Below, piece after piece: positions 1-11,930 of a DNA stretch of 64,000 bases (position 1 is its first letter; the number at the start of each line of letters is the position of its first letter). The notes under the pieces are model-generated. The model was not told the origin of the DNA and did no database searches. It was given only the letters and a program-made list of their open reading frames with translations. Position numbers and translations under genes: made by a program. The DNA comes from Hirundichthys speculiger. Its lineage: Eukaryota > Chordata > Actinopteri > Beloniformes > Exocoetidae. Location of the stretch: contig JAGFBZ010002247.1 of the NCBI GenBank assembly GCA_018398805.1, positions 149,054-213,053 of the forward strand, given 5' to 3'.

Positions 1-985
1 CTTCCCATCAGTTTGAACCATCTTCCCTGTCCCTGCTGAAGAAAAGCAGGCCCAGACCATGATGCTGCCACCACCATGTTTGACAGTGGGGATGGTGTGT
101 TCAGGGTGATCAGCTGTGTTGATTTTACTCCAAACATATTGTTTTGGTTTCATCTGACCAGAGCTCCTACTTCCACATGTTTGGTGAGTCTCCAGGTGGC
201 TTGTGGCAAACTTTAAACCAGACTTTTTATGGATATCTTTGAGAAATGTCTTTCTTCTTGCCACTCTTCCATAAAGGCCAGATTTGTTCAGTGTAGGACT
301 GATTGTTGTCCTCTGGACAGACTGTCCCACCTCAGCTGTAGATCAGTTCATCCAGAGTGATCATGGGCCTCTTGGCTGCATCTCTGATCAGTCTTCTCCT
401 TGTTCCAGATGAAAGTTTAGAGGGACGGCCAGGGTCTTGGTAGATCTGCAGTGGTCTGATACTCCTTCCATTTCAGTCTGATTGCTGCTCAGAGCTCCTT
501 GAGATGTTTAAAGCTTGGGAAATCTCTTTGTATCCACATCCAGCTTTAAACTTCTCCACAACAGTATCTGGGACCTGCCTGGTGTGTTCCTTGGTCTCCA
601 TGATGCTCTCTGAGCTTTAACCAGAACCCTGAGACGATCACAGAGCAGGTGTATTTATACGGAGACTTGATTCCACACAGGTGGATTCTATTGATCATCA
701 TCAGTCATTCAGGACAACATTGGATCATTCAGAGATCCTCACTGAACTTCTGGACTCAGTTTGCTGCTCTGAAAGTAAAGAGGCCCAATAATATTACACG
801 CCCCACTTTACAGGTTTTTATTTCTTGAAAAAGTTTAAAATATCCAATATATTTTATTCCACTTTACGATTGTGTCCCACTTGTTGTTGATTCTTGACAA
901 ACAATTGAAATTTTATATCTTTATGTTTGAAGCCTGAAATGTGGCAAAAGGTTAAAAAGTTCCAAGAGGCTGAAAACTTAAGGAA
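1..985 (-). mobile_element. Tc1/mariner-like element, partial, transposase on minus strand
   Basis: The minus strand at about 1-110 reads as the Tc1 transposase stretch [18 protein letters not shown], followed by KMVQ. This is the region between the first two catalytic acidic residues of Tc1 transposases. Further right the minus strand keeps diverged transposase sequence and then untranslated end sequence. At about 930-985 it shows the block typical of fish Tc1 ends (GCCTGAAATGTGGCAAAAGG). The C-terminal half of the transposase and the other inverted repeat lie left of the window. No long open frame survives, so it is a relic. The family assignment is firm; the exact right boundary is approximate. 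Confidence 0.8.
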
Positions 986-2065
986 CTGAACAATCCATCG
1001 GGTCTGGACTTGTCTCCTCTTTAACATATGTATATGCAGAGACAGTTATTAGATTATTAGATGTTATAACTCTGGATGCATCATCATTAGAAAAAATGAA
1101 CCATTACATTCAGTATTTTTTCATGTTTTGGGTGGTTGATTCAACAACATTCAGAGAAAACGTCCATCCTTGGAGCTGATCAGACATTTCTAGAACTCTG
1201 GAACTGTCATGTGTGTTCATATAACTGGCCTGCTGAGTGGAAACGGACAGATTTGTAAACCATTTTTAACAACCGCTACTTTTTTGCATGGATCTACGAG
1301 CGGTTGTAGGGACTGTAGATGACAAGTCGCGTTCCACAGTGAACGAACACACGCGTATTTTCAAATCGAAAATACTATCGGTCATCGTGGCCGCTACATC
1401 CGCCGGGTTGTGTGTCAGAGCCCGCGGACAGCTGCTTTATGCCCGACATCTCCTACGTGACGGTGAAGAGCTTTTTTTTTTTTTTTTTTTGCTGCGATAG
1501 ACTAACTTCTTGGAGTACAACACACAAAATCAGGTATCAGGCTTCCTGAGCATCTGGCAGCAGCTCCTAAATGGCTCTCCATCCCCGCCCCTTTCCTCTA
1601 TCCAGAAAAAAATGCCGGCTCGCCTCGCCTGCATTCAAGACCACTCAGCGATAACGTGTTTCTGTGCGTGTGTAGTTTTTTTTTTTTCCTAAATCATAGT
1701 CAAACGCCAGAGATCCGGCACAGTGCCGGAATACTTTAAGCCCTGCATACAACATGTTAGCATTAAAGCTAGTGACCAGCTCATTGACTGAAGCCTCTGA
1801 CAGGGCAGGTGTTAGAGAGAAAACCTGGTTAGACAATTCACTGGTGTTTTCAGTTATACACCACTTTGCTATCACTTCTGTTAAAACATTTGTGTGCACT
1901 GAAACATTACTCTGTCTCCGACAGCCCCACATCGCACATATCGAGCAGGGAAGTCCTGGGATAGACTGGGTGTCAGTTTGGTCCCGATATCAACCAGTTC
2001 TTTCATGTGGATGGTGAAATCCAGAAGGGGGGGGGGTGAGGGTGGTCCAGTTCTTCCAGTTCTCC
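986..2065. other. Unassigned stretch
   Basis: I see no recognisable gene or element here. There are T/A homopolymer runs (about 1471-1490 and 1678-1689) and a short G run (2029-2036). The short open frames have no familiar motif. Confidence 0.5.
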
Positions 2066-2608
2066 AAACCGAGGTTATTATCGTTAACGAAAACGAACAA
2101 AATAATGAAAACTAGAATTGAAAAAACATTTTCGTTAACTAACTTAAACTGTATTATGTGTTTATAAAACAAACTAAAATTAACCATAATAATGTCAAGA
2201 ATGTCCTTCGTTTTTGTAATTTTTCCTCATAAACATTTGAAAACTATAAACTTTGCTCCGCTGTACAACAACCGCAAAAAAAAAAAAAAAAAAAAAAAAA
2301 ACTTGAATGATCAGTGATGGCTGCGGCAAAGTTGGGAGAAAGCGGCACAGTCCTATTTGGGATTTCTTTGACTATGACTGTGTTAACGATAAAAATTGAA
2401 TTGAATTGAATGGAATTGAATTGAAAATACTTTAATAATCCCTGAGGGGAAATTGGCTTGTTGCAGCAGATACAAAAATATACATAAATAGACAGGACAT
2501 TAAATAGACGATAGACAGGACATTAAATAGACATTAAATAGGCAATAAATAGACAAAAAACAGTGTGCAGAAACAGAACAATAAATAGACTAAAAACAGT
2601 GTGCAAAA

Positions 2609-3717
2609 CAAGACACCAGTGGCGGCTGGTGCAAAAAAATTTTGGGGGGGCGCAATTTACCTTGGATTACATAGGGGTATAATGATACACAGAAGTCACG
2701 GTTCGATGCGAGCTTGATACAATGGGGTACAAAACAAAGCTAGAACATAATATTTTGGTTCTTTTTTATTTTGAAAAATGTAAACAAACAATGGCTCATT
2801 CGTCATAACAGTACATACATAACAATAGTGAAGCTGTTTAGTTATTTATATTATTTTCAAAATAATTTTTTTTCCTTTCAGATATTTTATAATATACAAG
2901 ATCAAATATTATATATTCTATAATATATGTATGTGTGTATATATGTATATGATTCCTATTTGAACATGAATTTTGACCTCTGGAAGGATGGCAGCAAGTC
3001 GTTCTCCTAGTGCTGCAGCAATAGACTCAGCTGTAGCTGACGTCAGAGGGATAAACTCAAAAAATCTCTCCTGCACAGTGTTTTTCCCGTCGATGTAACG
3101 CAGCAGGAGCACAAGTTGGCACTGTGTGGAAATATCCACGGTCTCGTCTGCTTGTATTGCGATGAAATCGCTACTCTGGGCTTCTGTGATGATGTGCTCC
3201 CTCACAACAGACAACATACAGTCCAGCAGTTCGTTCTGCACTGTTTTAGAAGTCCCCTTAAAAACTGTGGCGTTCTCAATGTGCTCTTTCAACACACCAT
3301 CAAAAAAAAAAAACAAAAAAAAAAAACACATGACATGAATCTGATTCGCTGATTGGCTGCTGATAAACGTGTCATTTGCTGGGAGGCACCAGGGACGCAG
3401 ACTGCTGCGCCCCGTGAAGAATCTGACTCAAACCAATTAAAACTCAGCCTCATGTCAGCTGATCATCAAATGTTCGAGGGCTTACATTGGAATCCGTTTT
3501 ACCGGCGCCCCACACCTCCGGAAGTAGATTAAAAAAAGGGTAAAAAAACATATTGAAACCAAATCAATTTTTAAACATTTAATTACTATTGACAGGCATC
3601 CACAGACTGAAATAACACCTTCACTTCGTTCTTTTTTTTTTTTTTTTTTTAAATCTCTTAATTTGATGGGGGCGGCGCCCCAGCGCCCTCTACTAACCAG
3701 CCGCCACTGCAAGACAC
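2609..3717 (-). mobile_element. hAT element (CAGTGGCGGCTGG ends) with 8-bp target duplication
   Basis: The element proper is 2617-3709 (1,093 bp). The ends are CAGTGGCGGCTGGT and ACCAGCCGCCACTG, a perfect 14-bp inverted repeat. Both sides are flanked by the exact 8-bp duplication CAAGACAC (2609-2616 and 3710-3717). An 8-bp duplication with CAG-type ends is diagnostic of the hAT superfamily. It sits inside the 3' region of a LINE and so is younger than it. It keeps a fragment of transposase on the minus strand but is too short to be autonomous. Confidence 0.92.
2960..3320 (-). pseudogene. hAT transposase fragment (ZMYM1-like, DUF4371 type)
   Basis: The minus strand encodes about 115 residues including DFIAIQADETVDIST, then CQLVLLLRYID and ERFFEF. 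This matches the DUF4371 segment found in ZMYM1-type hAT transposases; the Asp of QADET is the usual first catalytic acidic residue. The BED or TTF-type zinc finger upstream and the C-terminal dimerisation region downstream are absent, and a poly-A/T run ends the frame near 3300-3325. It is therefore a truncated transposase in an internally deleted element. Family assignment is by motif only. Confidence 0.75.
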
Positions 3718-4494
3718 TAAATAAAAAGTAAGTAGACAAAAACAGTGTGCAAAACCAGTAATAATAAAACTGTAATAATGTAATAACCAGCAATAATAGA
3801 ACTGTAATAATGTAATAAGTGATAATGTGGCAATAACAGAAGGCAGTGGCAGAAGTAATCAGCAGCGATTATTCCCTGACAACCAGGAGTTATAGATTTT
3901 AATTGCACTAGGAAGGAACGACCTCCTGTGTCGTTCCTTTGAGCAGGAACGACACAAAAATAAGTTTCTTGTTGTAGAAGCAGGTGATACAATGTGTGGA
4001 ATACTACTCAAGGGGAAAAAAACCCACGAATCTAAAAAGTCCATTTGAAAAGCTCACACAAGAAGGCTAACCAAGACTAGCTGGATAAGCTAGCCTAAGC
4101 TAGCCCCTTGGAAAGAGAAGCTGCAGCTGCAGGCCAGTCAGCGTTGGGAAGAAAACAGCAACTATAATGGACTGTTTCCATGGAGACCAGATAGCTGCTG
4201 GTCAGTAAATACGCAGGAACACCACAAGCGGGAAGATGCATTGATAAATATGTTTATTGAGACCGGAATGTAAACACGACTATGTGATTCGATAGCCTTC
4301 AAAAAGTTCAGTGCTCCACTCCAACCAAAATTACAACCTTAATTTACAAAATAAAACTAAAACTAACACTGAAATTAATAAAAACTAAACTAAAACTAAG
4401 CATTTCAAATCAAAAAATTAATAAAAACTAGCAAAACTAAACTAAAAACTAAATAAAAACTAAAACTAATGGAAAATACAAAACTATTATAACC

Positions 4495-5244
4495 ATGCTT
4501 CAAACCACCACTTCCTGCACCTTTTGATTTGTATAATTGCTGATGGAGTTGACGGCACACATCTTTATCACGGCCCGTGGCTCCACAGGAGCATGCTATG
4601 TTGTCACAGAAGGAAAATTCAACTTTCACCAATGTGATCAACGCATCCAGAAATGCGAGGGACACCAAGAGAAATCAGAAAAGAACCTTCAATTTGGAGA
4701 AACCTAACTGAGGAGGGAAACAGCAGCTGGTGGGCTCCAGAGTGAATAATGACAGCATCTCCCGTTAGGGCCCAGAGTCCTGGTTCCAGTCGTGGTGGGA
4801 CACGTCTCCACATCACCTGCTGGAGGCAGACTGTCTGAACCAGGCCGTCATGGACTGAACAGAAAGAAACCAGCAACAGGAAGAGAAGCCCAGCAGACCT
4901 GAACAAAGAAACATGAGGATGAATCATTGAAATCTGCTCCAGATGTCACGTTGCAGGTTCTACCTTTCACTTTGTGTCTTTGTGAGAGAAAACAAACATG
5001 ATGGTTTGGAGTAAACCTCATCGAGCTGGGTGAGGGAATAAAGACTGCGTAAAGCTGCCGTCAAAGCACAAAAGAAGCTGCTTTGATGAATTTAACATCA
5101 TTTCTTCTTAACTTTGTAGGATGTGTAAACTGCATATTTATGCAAAACTATGACAGTGTTTCAAGACTCACTTTTTGTTCTGATTCTTGAAGAAGAAGCT
5201 CAGTGACTCAGAAGAGTAGTACTTAAAATACCAGCCATTACATT
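4495..5244. other. Unassigned stretch with a weak minus-strand secreted-protein-like frame
   Basis: No element is recognised. On the minus strand 4927-4619 there is a 102-residue open frame whose N terminus is leucine-rich (LLFLLLVSFCSVHDGL) like a signal peptide. A splice-acceptor-like CTTTGTTCAG precedes the hydrophobic stretch. I do not recognise the rest and see no second exon, so I do not call a gene. Confidence 0.3.
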
Positions 5245-6023
5245 ATTATTATAAACCGATACCGATAACCGATAACACACACATATACCAATACTATGAA
5301 CAAAACCAAAAGCAGTTTTGACTTTTTTTTCCAATGAAAAACTAGAGATACTAGAGATACTAGGGGATACTTGCTCCTGGTTTGCTCATGCTAGCTCATG
5401 TTAGCTCACGTTAGTGCGATTTCAAAACTCCATGGAGGCGAATGTTTTGTTTCAGGTAGCTGATCTATAAAAGTTTGTACTATTTTTCCCTCCTTCACTT
5501 GGAGCATTTGTCATCTTCTTCTGAAACTTTAACAAAGTTTCATACAATCGCCATGTTTTTTTTGTTTTTTTTTTTTAATCAGCGCACTGTGCGGCAATGC
5601 TGCATTCAAGGTGTAACGTAAATTCCTCCGTTCCCTCGTTTGCTAGTCGTTCTTTCGGCCTTATCTATTTTTTTATATTTCTTATGCGTAACATGTGGAA
5701 GAAATACTGTGAATATCAATTAAAATCAGCAACTACCAAAATGATGACCGAGTTAACAAGTTGTTTTCTGGTATGAGGGGGTATTCTTGATTTTCCTTAC
5801 TGAGAAGTGGTTTTTCTGATTATGCCGACGTCACTTGAACATAACATTCACTGCTGGTCATTCAAGGCTCAGAGGGAGCGAGGCACTGCTGTGTTGACAG
5901 AAATATAAATGTTATCGGGGCTATTCGTCGTGATATCGGACTTATCGGGGTGACATCATCATTTCCTGTTATTAGCTCGATAGTTAATCGGGTCGATAAT
6001 TATCGTGCACCCCTAATTATTAT
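5245..6023. mobile_element. Decayed MITE with ATCGTGCACCCCTA end, copy 1
   Basis: The element is about 5253-6015. The right end reads TTATCGTGCACCCCTA and the sequence near both ends is full of CCGATA/TATCGG motifs, a style seen in hAT-type MITEs of fish. ATTATTAT occurs on both sides (5245-5252 and 6016-6023), but that word is low-complexity. The left terminal repeat is badly eroded. The middle (GTGCGATTTCAAAACTCCAT, then poly-T at about 5557-5576) matches an inverted copy at about 21.5-22.4 kb, which supports it being a repeat family. Confidence 0.6.
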
Positions 6024-7130
6024 GGTATAAATTTAAGGCACACAAGCACTAACGCAACTGTTCTCAGCGAAGCAGCCAAACACCTCATAGAAACAGTTGT
6101 TTTTTTTTTTTTATTATCTACACAGCTTACAGAAGAAGACACATGAATCCCCGACTCCTGAACAATATAAGATACACAAGAACAACAACACGAACAAACA
6201 GAAAACTGAAACAGACACACCAGATGGATAAATAAATCATAAGGTCAGATACTTGCAGCTAGTTTAAGTCTGGATTGGTTGAACTTAGATGAAGGAGTCA
6301 TGAGACGCAGCGTCACATGGACCAGCCATGTTCCCGTCAGAGGAGTCTCCACCCCTGAGGATAGTCTTTCCAATCTGCAGGCAGATCAAGGCTGTCTTTC
6401 ATACTGTTTCTACTTCTGTGTTGGGAACATTTTCTGTAGCCGAATGCAACAAATGACACATTTTGATCTTTTCTCTTTAAAATTACGACCCAATACTGAG
6501 TAGTCCTGTTTCAATTGTTCTAATAAAGAACCCCCTCCAAGGTGTAATTTCATTGTAATAAATATTATATTGTGACCTTGCTGCCAAGTTATTATCCTAC
6601 TGTGAGAGTTTAATATCATATCTCTGCTCGTGCACTCCCCACGTCCACTTAAACAAATTAGCTTAAACTTTATAAATGCCAGTTTCTGTGCAGGACAAGG
6701 CGTGCATGTGGTTCTGCGTCGGTTCTGCACATGGTCCCTGATCTTCACATGATCCGTCAGCAGCTTTAGTACAACTGTTTGTCTTTAAGAAGATAGAAGT
6801 TTCATGTGCTAATGAATTTAGTCTCCAAACAGTAATGAGTGCAGCAGTGGGCTGTGAATCGTAATCAGATTACTCTTCTCTGTGGGGGGGACCACTGGTG
6901 AGCGTCGTCAGTATCACGCTGTCAAGAGTGTTCACAGTCATGTGTAAAAGTTAAAACTCCGACTTTGGTCCAACGCTTTGGACGTTTGTGTGTAACAACA
7001 TCTGATCATAGTGGGTCTTATATGAACAATAGCTTATAACTTTGTTCACAGCGTCATTATTAATGGAACAAAAATGGATTAATGAAGTGTCACTGAACTG
7101 AAGTGGAGTCTTCGTTCCAACGCTGCTTCG
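6024..7130. other. Unassigned stretch
   Basis: I see no gene or element that I can name. The stretch holds a T-run at about 6101-6111 and a G-run at 6882-6888. The short open frames lack recognisable motifs. Confidence 0.5.
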
Positions 7131-8320
7131 GTTCATTTAGATTTTTGGGGCTTCGCCTCTTGTTCTTGAGTCTGCCTCTACGATGCTGGTGTAGAGAAGA
7201 GTTCATGGTCCACTCAGGCCCTGTGGCTGCAAAAACAAGCCTGCATTATCACCCCTCCGCCACCGTGCTCAACAGTAGGTCTGAAGTGTTCCTGCTGAGG
7301 CGCTGCGTTTGGTTTCCCCCAAACAGGGTTCTTGAGATTAAGGCCAAACAACTCCACCCTGGTCTGGTTTAGACTCTTGCCGATTGTGCTAGCATAATTT
7401 TTGGCATAATCTGAGGAATTGAGCATAATTTTTGCCCTTTTTCCAAAAGTAGCACTGCTAGCATAATCCGTATATTTTCTTGTCTTAATAGCACAATTTT
7501 AGAATAATTCAAGAAAACAAAGATCTCAGCTACTAAAAATGATAGATTACTATTAACAGTTGGTTCCACTCCTATTTTTCGATTGCTTTTTAGTTGTGTT
7601 GAGATACCGCGGGAATTCGATGAATCGGAACCGGAAGTCTGTGTCTCGGTCCCAGACTCCTTAGTCTTTCTCCTAGTGCTCGTTTCAAAATGGCGGCCAC
7701 CACGCCAAACGAGTCAAGTGCAGTGAACTTACATCCAGATAGTTTACAAGGAAGCGAGAACAGAGAGGATAGACCAATGCAGATAAAATGGGTACTCTTG
7801 CTAACCATCGCATGTAGCAGACTGCTACACGTGTTGGTTAGCAAGCTATCCGCGGATAGTTATCCACCACACTATCCAGGCTTTGTGCAACCTATTTTTG
7901 TTCGCTGGATCACTATCCGCTGGATAGCAGATTTATCTGCCGTATAGGCCTAACCACCGGATAAAGTTACCCAGGTTTTGAACAACCGGGCCCAGAACAT
8001 CAGGCCAGGGTTAATAAAATACATTTTCAAAAACAACTTGTCTTGTGAGTTGTGAAGTTTGTGCACAGAATACTTTTAAAAAAAAAATAGCATAATTTTG
8101 AAGAGCGAACATAATTTGGGCATAAAACGAGCACTGCCACTAGCATAATATGCCACTTTTACTAGCACAATCGGCAAATGCCTAGTCTGGTTCCAGACAC
8201 CTGCTGGTTTGTTCAGATGGAGTTTTTTTAGACAGAGGAGAATTTCTCCTGGAAACCCTCCAGGTGGATGACCAGCAGCATCTGGATACAACTATCATGG
8301 GTGCGGCAACGGGACACCTT
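7131..8320 (-). mobile_element. Tc1-like element relic, split by a MITE
   Basis: The minus strand at about 7369-7214 encodes NQTRVELFGLNLKNPVWGKP, then a stretch ending VEHGGGGVIMQACF. This is the classic Tc1 transposase segment around the first catalytic residue, with Asn in place of the expected Asp in D-x-T/S-K-V-E. The upstream part of the same gene continues at about 8186-8320. The two halves are separated by the 816-bp insertion at 7370-8185. Frames are degenerate and the element is dead. Confidence 0.8.
7362..8193. mobile_element. hAT-type MITE, 816 bp, inserted in the Tc1 relic
   Basis: The element proper is 7370-8185. Its ends are TAGACTCTTGCCGATTGTGC and, on the opposite strand, TAGGCATTTGCCGATTGTGC; both continue with TAG, giving a 23-bp inverted repeat with 3 mismatches. 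It is flanked by the exact 8-bp duplication GTCTGGTT (7362-7369 and 8186-8193). Removing it and one duplication rejoins the Tc1 sequence. Repeated AGCATAATTTT motifs lie just inside both ends. An internal frame starting in AAAATGGCGGCC at about 7688 has no recognisable product. Termini and duplication length point to hAT. Confidence 0.9.
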
Positions 8321-9395
8321 CGTATTGCCTACATAACTTTGTTTTTGCTTTAGATTTGATAAACTTGAAAGCACAAAGCTTACGTAGGCTAGTCCATGTA
8401 TTGTTTATTTCATACTTTAGTTGTTCACAGCGAGTCCACGGTTATCCACCGTGCTTGTGATCCACATTGATCCGGTCACATCAGTCCTTGTCTCCTGCTG
8501 AAGACAATATTGCAACCATATATCACCCTGTAGGGCTTTGGCCATCAGGGGAGATGGTCTGGAGACTGCTGGGGATTTGTGGAAAAACCTTGAAACGCTG
8601 TCAGGTCGATGAGAGACACCCCCGGTACCATCATTCAACTCAGAGGGCCCTCGAAAAATAAAAGGAGAAGGATAAAAAGACTCGTCAATCAATACAGAAG
8701 GCATCAGAGTGGGTCACATGGAGAGAGAAGTCATCCATTATCACCTTAAGGCTGGGGACACTGGAGAGGACTTTTTAAAGCACAAGCTGCTTTTGGAAAT
8801 GTATTGCAGCACATAAATCTTTTGTTAGTTTTGCTTTTTGTCACAAAATGATAATAAAATTGATTGTCTCACCTTGCTGAGTGCTGCAGAGAGCGGGCCA
8901 AGATGCTGATAAGTTGTTATCTGATTTAATCTGCTGTACGTTCAGGGACTGCGGGGTTTGGGCCAAAGAGAAAGAAAAAGGCAAATAAATATCGGTATAA
9001 ATGTTTAAGGCCGAAAGCATGAATGGTTCATCTCGTTGCTCTAACTGATGCAGCACTCTTGTCTTATTGGAGTTAATGTGTCTGCCAGTTTTTAACTTCA
9101 GATGATCATTCAGTAAAGTCAACATCTGAGCTGTCGTCTAACCGAGGAAGGTTGACTTTTACTGGAAGCATTTGTTAAATGAATATAGCAATTTCACACA
9201 AAAAGGCTCGAAAACTGAGTTGGCTTTGTTGGGAGTTAGCTTTTAAAATGTATTTTGACATTGTGTCAAATGTAATTAAACCTAAAATTAACACCAAATT
9301 CATATTGAGCACTCAAAGCAAGACGTTTTACCGTTTTGTGAAAAACGTCTGCTCATTTTAACTTTGATAGCTCTTGATATGGCCAACAAAAGGCT
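8321..9395. other. Unassigned stretch
   Basis: Nothing recognised. The short open frames here lack motifs. The sequence leads directly into the 21-bp minisatellite. Confidence 0.5.
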
Positions 9396-10315
9396 GGAGG
9401 AGCATCTGGTCCACTTGGAGGAGCATCCGGTCCACTTGGAGGAGCATCTGGTCCACTCGGAGGAGCATCTGGTCCACTCGGAGGAGCATCTGGTCCACTT
9501 GGAGGAGCATCTGGTCCACTTGGAGGAGCATCTGGTCCACTTGGAGGAGCATCTGGTCCACTTGGAGGAGCATCTGGTCCACTCTTGGAGGAGCATCTGG
9601 TCCACTCGGAGGAGCATCTGGTCCACTTGGAGGAGCATCTGGTCCACTCGGAGGAGCATCTGGTCCACTTGGAGGAGCATCTGGTCCACTTGGAGGAGCA
9701 TCTGGTCCACTTGGAGAGCATCTGGTCCACTTGGAGGATCTGGTCCACTTGGAGGAGCATCTGGTCCACTTGGAGGAGCATTTGGTCCACTTGGAGGAGC
9801 ATCTGGTCCACTTGGAGGAGCATCTGGTCCACTTGGAGGAGCATCTGGTCCACTTGGAGGAGCATTTGGTCCACTCGGAGGAGCATCTGGTCCACTTGGA
9901 GGAGCATCTGGTCCACTTGGAGGAGCATCTGGTCCACTTGGAGGAGCATCTGGTCCACTCGGAGGAGCATTTGGTCCACTCGGAGGAGCATCTGGTCCAC
10001 TTGGAGGAGCATCTGGTCCACTTGGAAGAGCATCTGGTCCACTTGGAGGAGCATCTGGTCCACTTGGAGGAGCATCTGGTCCACTTGGAGGAGCATCTGG
10101 TCCACTTGGAGGAGCATCTGGTCCACTCGGAGGAGCATTTGGTCCACTTGGAGGAGCATCTGGTCCACTTGGAGGAGCATCTGGTCCACTTGGAGGAGCA
10201 TCTGGTCCACTTGGAAGAGCATCTGGTCCACTTGGCGGAGCATCTGGTCCACTTGGAAGAGCATCTGGTCCACTTGGAGGAGCATCTGGTCCACTTGGAG
10301 GAGCATCTGGTCCAC
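9396..10315. repeat. 21-bp minisatellite, about 44 copies
   Basis: The unit is GGAGGAGCATCTGGTCCACT plus a T, repeated over 920 bp with few variants: CTT/CTC at the end, CAT/CAC/CCG changes, GGAAGAGC, and a few indels near 9584 and 9715-9740. Because 21 is a multiple of 3 and the unit has no stops, several frames on both strands stay open over hundreds of codons. These give heptads such as VDQMLLQ (minus) and HLEEHLV or GPLGGAS (plus). The peptides change frame at each indel and have no conserved flanks, so I treat it as noncoding. Confidence 0.95.
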
Positions 10316-10713
10316 AATGCCGATTCTGTGATGGATGTCACTGCATGAGCTCAGGAACACCTCTGGAACTCACGGTCTGAACCCCCCATGGAGCGCCGTG
10401 GGCCAGTTTTGGCTTTGCTCCGTCCTTAAATTCCACCAGCAGCGATTCAGAGTTGAGCGCCGGAAAGCGCCGCCTGCTCGGCTGGATTCATAAGAGGTTA
10501 CAACAGGACCGTTGTGTGAGAGTCTGCTCATTTAAAGACTTGTATCATGCCACTTTTTGGTCAAGCGCAGGAAGTCACGTGATGCGTCGATGGACTTGCA
10601 CACACATTGATGGAGCTCCTGACACTTCTTCCCACCTTAACTTTTCTAAATGTCTCCAGCAGGTAAACACCTGACTCTAACTCCTTCTTCAGCAAAGGTT
10701 GAAGAGGAGAATA
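10316..10713. other. Unassigned stretch
   Basis: Sequence between the minisatellite and the outer hAT-like element. No gene or repeat recognised. Confidence 0.5.
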
Positions 10714-11930
10714 AAGCCAATCAGGGGCGGATCTAGAAAAATATTTATGGGGTGGCAAGAGGGGGGCAGGGATTTTTGAGGGGTGGCAACATATGGCAGG
10801 CGTATATATACTGAGGCAGTTATCGCAGTTTGATGAGAAATAGTAGACAATATAATTTACACTCAAGTATTTCTGCTTGCAGGACTTTATACATAATTTA
10901 GAACATGAATCCCACATGTAGATATACTGTAGGTTCACTACATAAGGACACGGGCTGCCATTTACAAACTCATACAAACTTAATCTCATGCAATCAATGT
11001 CTTGTATTTGAGGTAACAGGTTTCATGTGAAACAGTTAATATTAGGAATAAGTGACCATAAAATGTGATCTCACTTAATTGAGATGTTACATCCTTCCTC
11101 CTTGTGGTATTCTCTCTCTACTTCCACCTCATCCCCTCGGTCTACACTGTTCAGTTCATTTAGTATTTCTCTGGCCTGTCTCTTTGGTGTGAAAAAACTA
11201 TATATGCTGCCTTTCCTCTTCATTTCTGTAAGATTCAAAGTAACTTTACAATGTTTTCCTTGACAGACATTGAATCAATATTAGGTTTTGTAGCCTACTT
11301 TACACGAATGAGTCAGACCTAGCTAACATTATATGTATAGTTGGCGAAATAATAATGTTCTTAAACCTGATTTTTGTCATCTTAAAATCAGCATTACAAG
11401 TAAACTCGCACAGTCTCAGGGCATAAAATTAGAATTTTTACCAAGTCGCCCCTGGCTACCAGGTTTTTGAAGTTGGTAGCCAGCTAGCAATTTTGGTCGC
11501 CAGTGTTTTTCGTCGCGCCCATACGTCAGGGGTTAATATGGCACCAGCAGCATTGTCATTTATGAAAAACTCCTATTATCGTCTACTATCACTACATTTG
11601 AGAAGCATTTACAAGCATGAAAGCGCATTTTATTCTGTTTCCATGATGCTTACTATGAAAACTAATATTATTTCTTTTTTGTTAACACCAGAACCGCCAA
11701 GTAGGTCATTTTTACCTCCTAGCATTTTCAAATGTTTGTATTTCTGTTAAAATAAAACCCCTACATCTGTAAGTTCATGACTTTTTCTAAAATGGATTTA
11801 TTAATCATTCAATGAATTCTGGTGAGTGTGTGATAAAAAGAAAAATGAATATGTCCATTTATACCTGGGACCGCAGAGGGTGGGTCATTTTCACCCCCTC
11901 ATATAAACGCTGTATACAGCTGTCATTTTC

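Larger units (their letters stand above)
2398..4045 (-). mobile_element. LINE 3' end with ORF2 C-terminal remnant, minus strand
   Basis: Read on the minus strand, positions 4045-3859 encode a stretch containing RRSFLPSAIKIYNS, which resembles the extreme C terminus of fish LINE ORF2 proteins. It is followed by a 3' region rich in diverged repeats such as CAATAAATAGAC and AACAGTGTGCAAA. The element ends at about 2398-2460 with a hairpin-like block and a TTGAA-type tail. The same tail occurs on retroposons at 43.07 and 49.6 kb. It is interrupted by the hAT element at 2617-3709. The clade is not resolved. The tail is clear; the ORF2 call rests on a short motif. Confidence 0.5.
2070..4494. mobile_element. 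Old inverted-repeat DNA element (GGTTATTAT... ends) hosting a LINE end
   Basis: The left end (about 2072, GGTTATTATCGTTAACGAAA) and the right end (about 4480-4493, AACTATTATAACC) are imperfect inverted repeats. Both are followed inward by AT-rich subterminal sequence built from AAACTAAAACTAA-like motifs. This pattern is common in fish nonautonomous DNA elements. The flanks do not show a convincing target duplication, so the boundaries are tentative. The interior is largely occupied by a LINE 3' end, itself split by a hAT element. Confidence 0.45.

Noticed and set aside
4619..4927. Minus-strand 102-residue frame with a signal-peptide-like start
   Set aside because: No recognisable domain, no second exon and no conservation information. 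Leucine-rich starts arise by chance at this length.
9300..10380. Very long open frames on both strands (for example 335 residues of VDQMLLQ repeats)
   Set aside because: They come from a stop-free 21-bp tandem repeat whose length is a multiple of three. Frames switch at indels and no flanking coding sequence exists.
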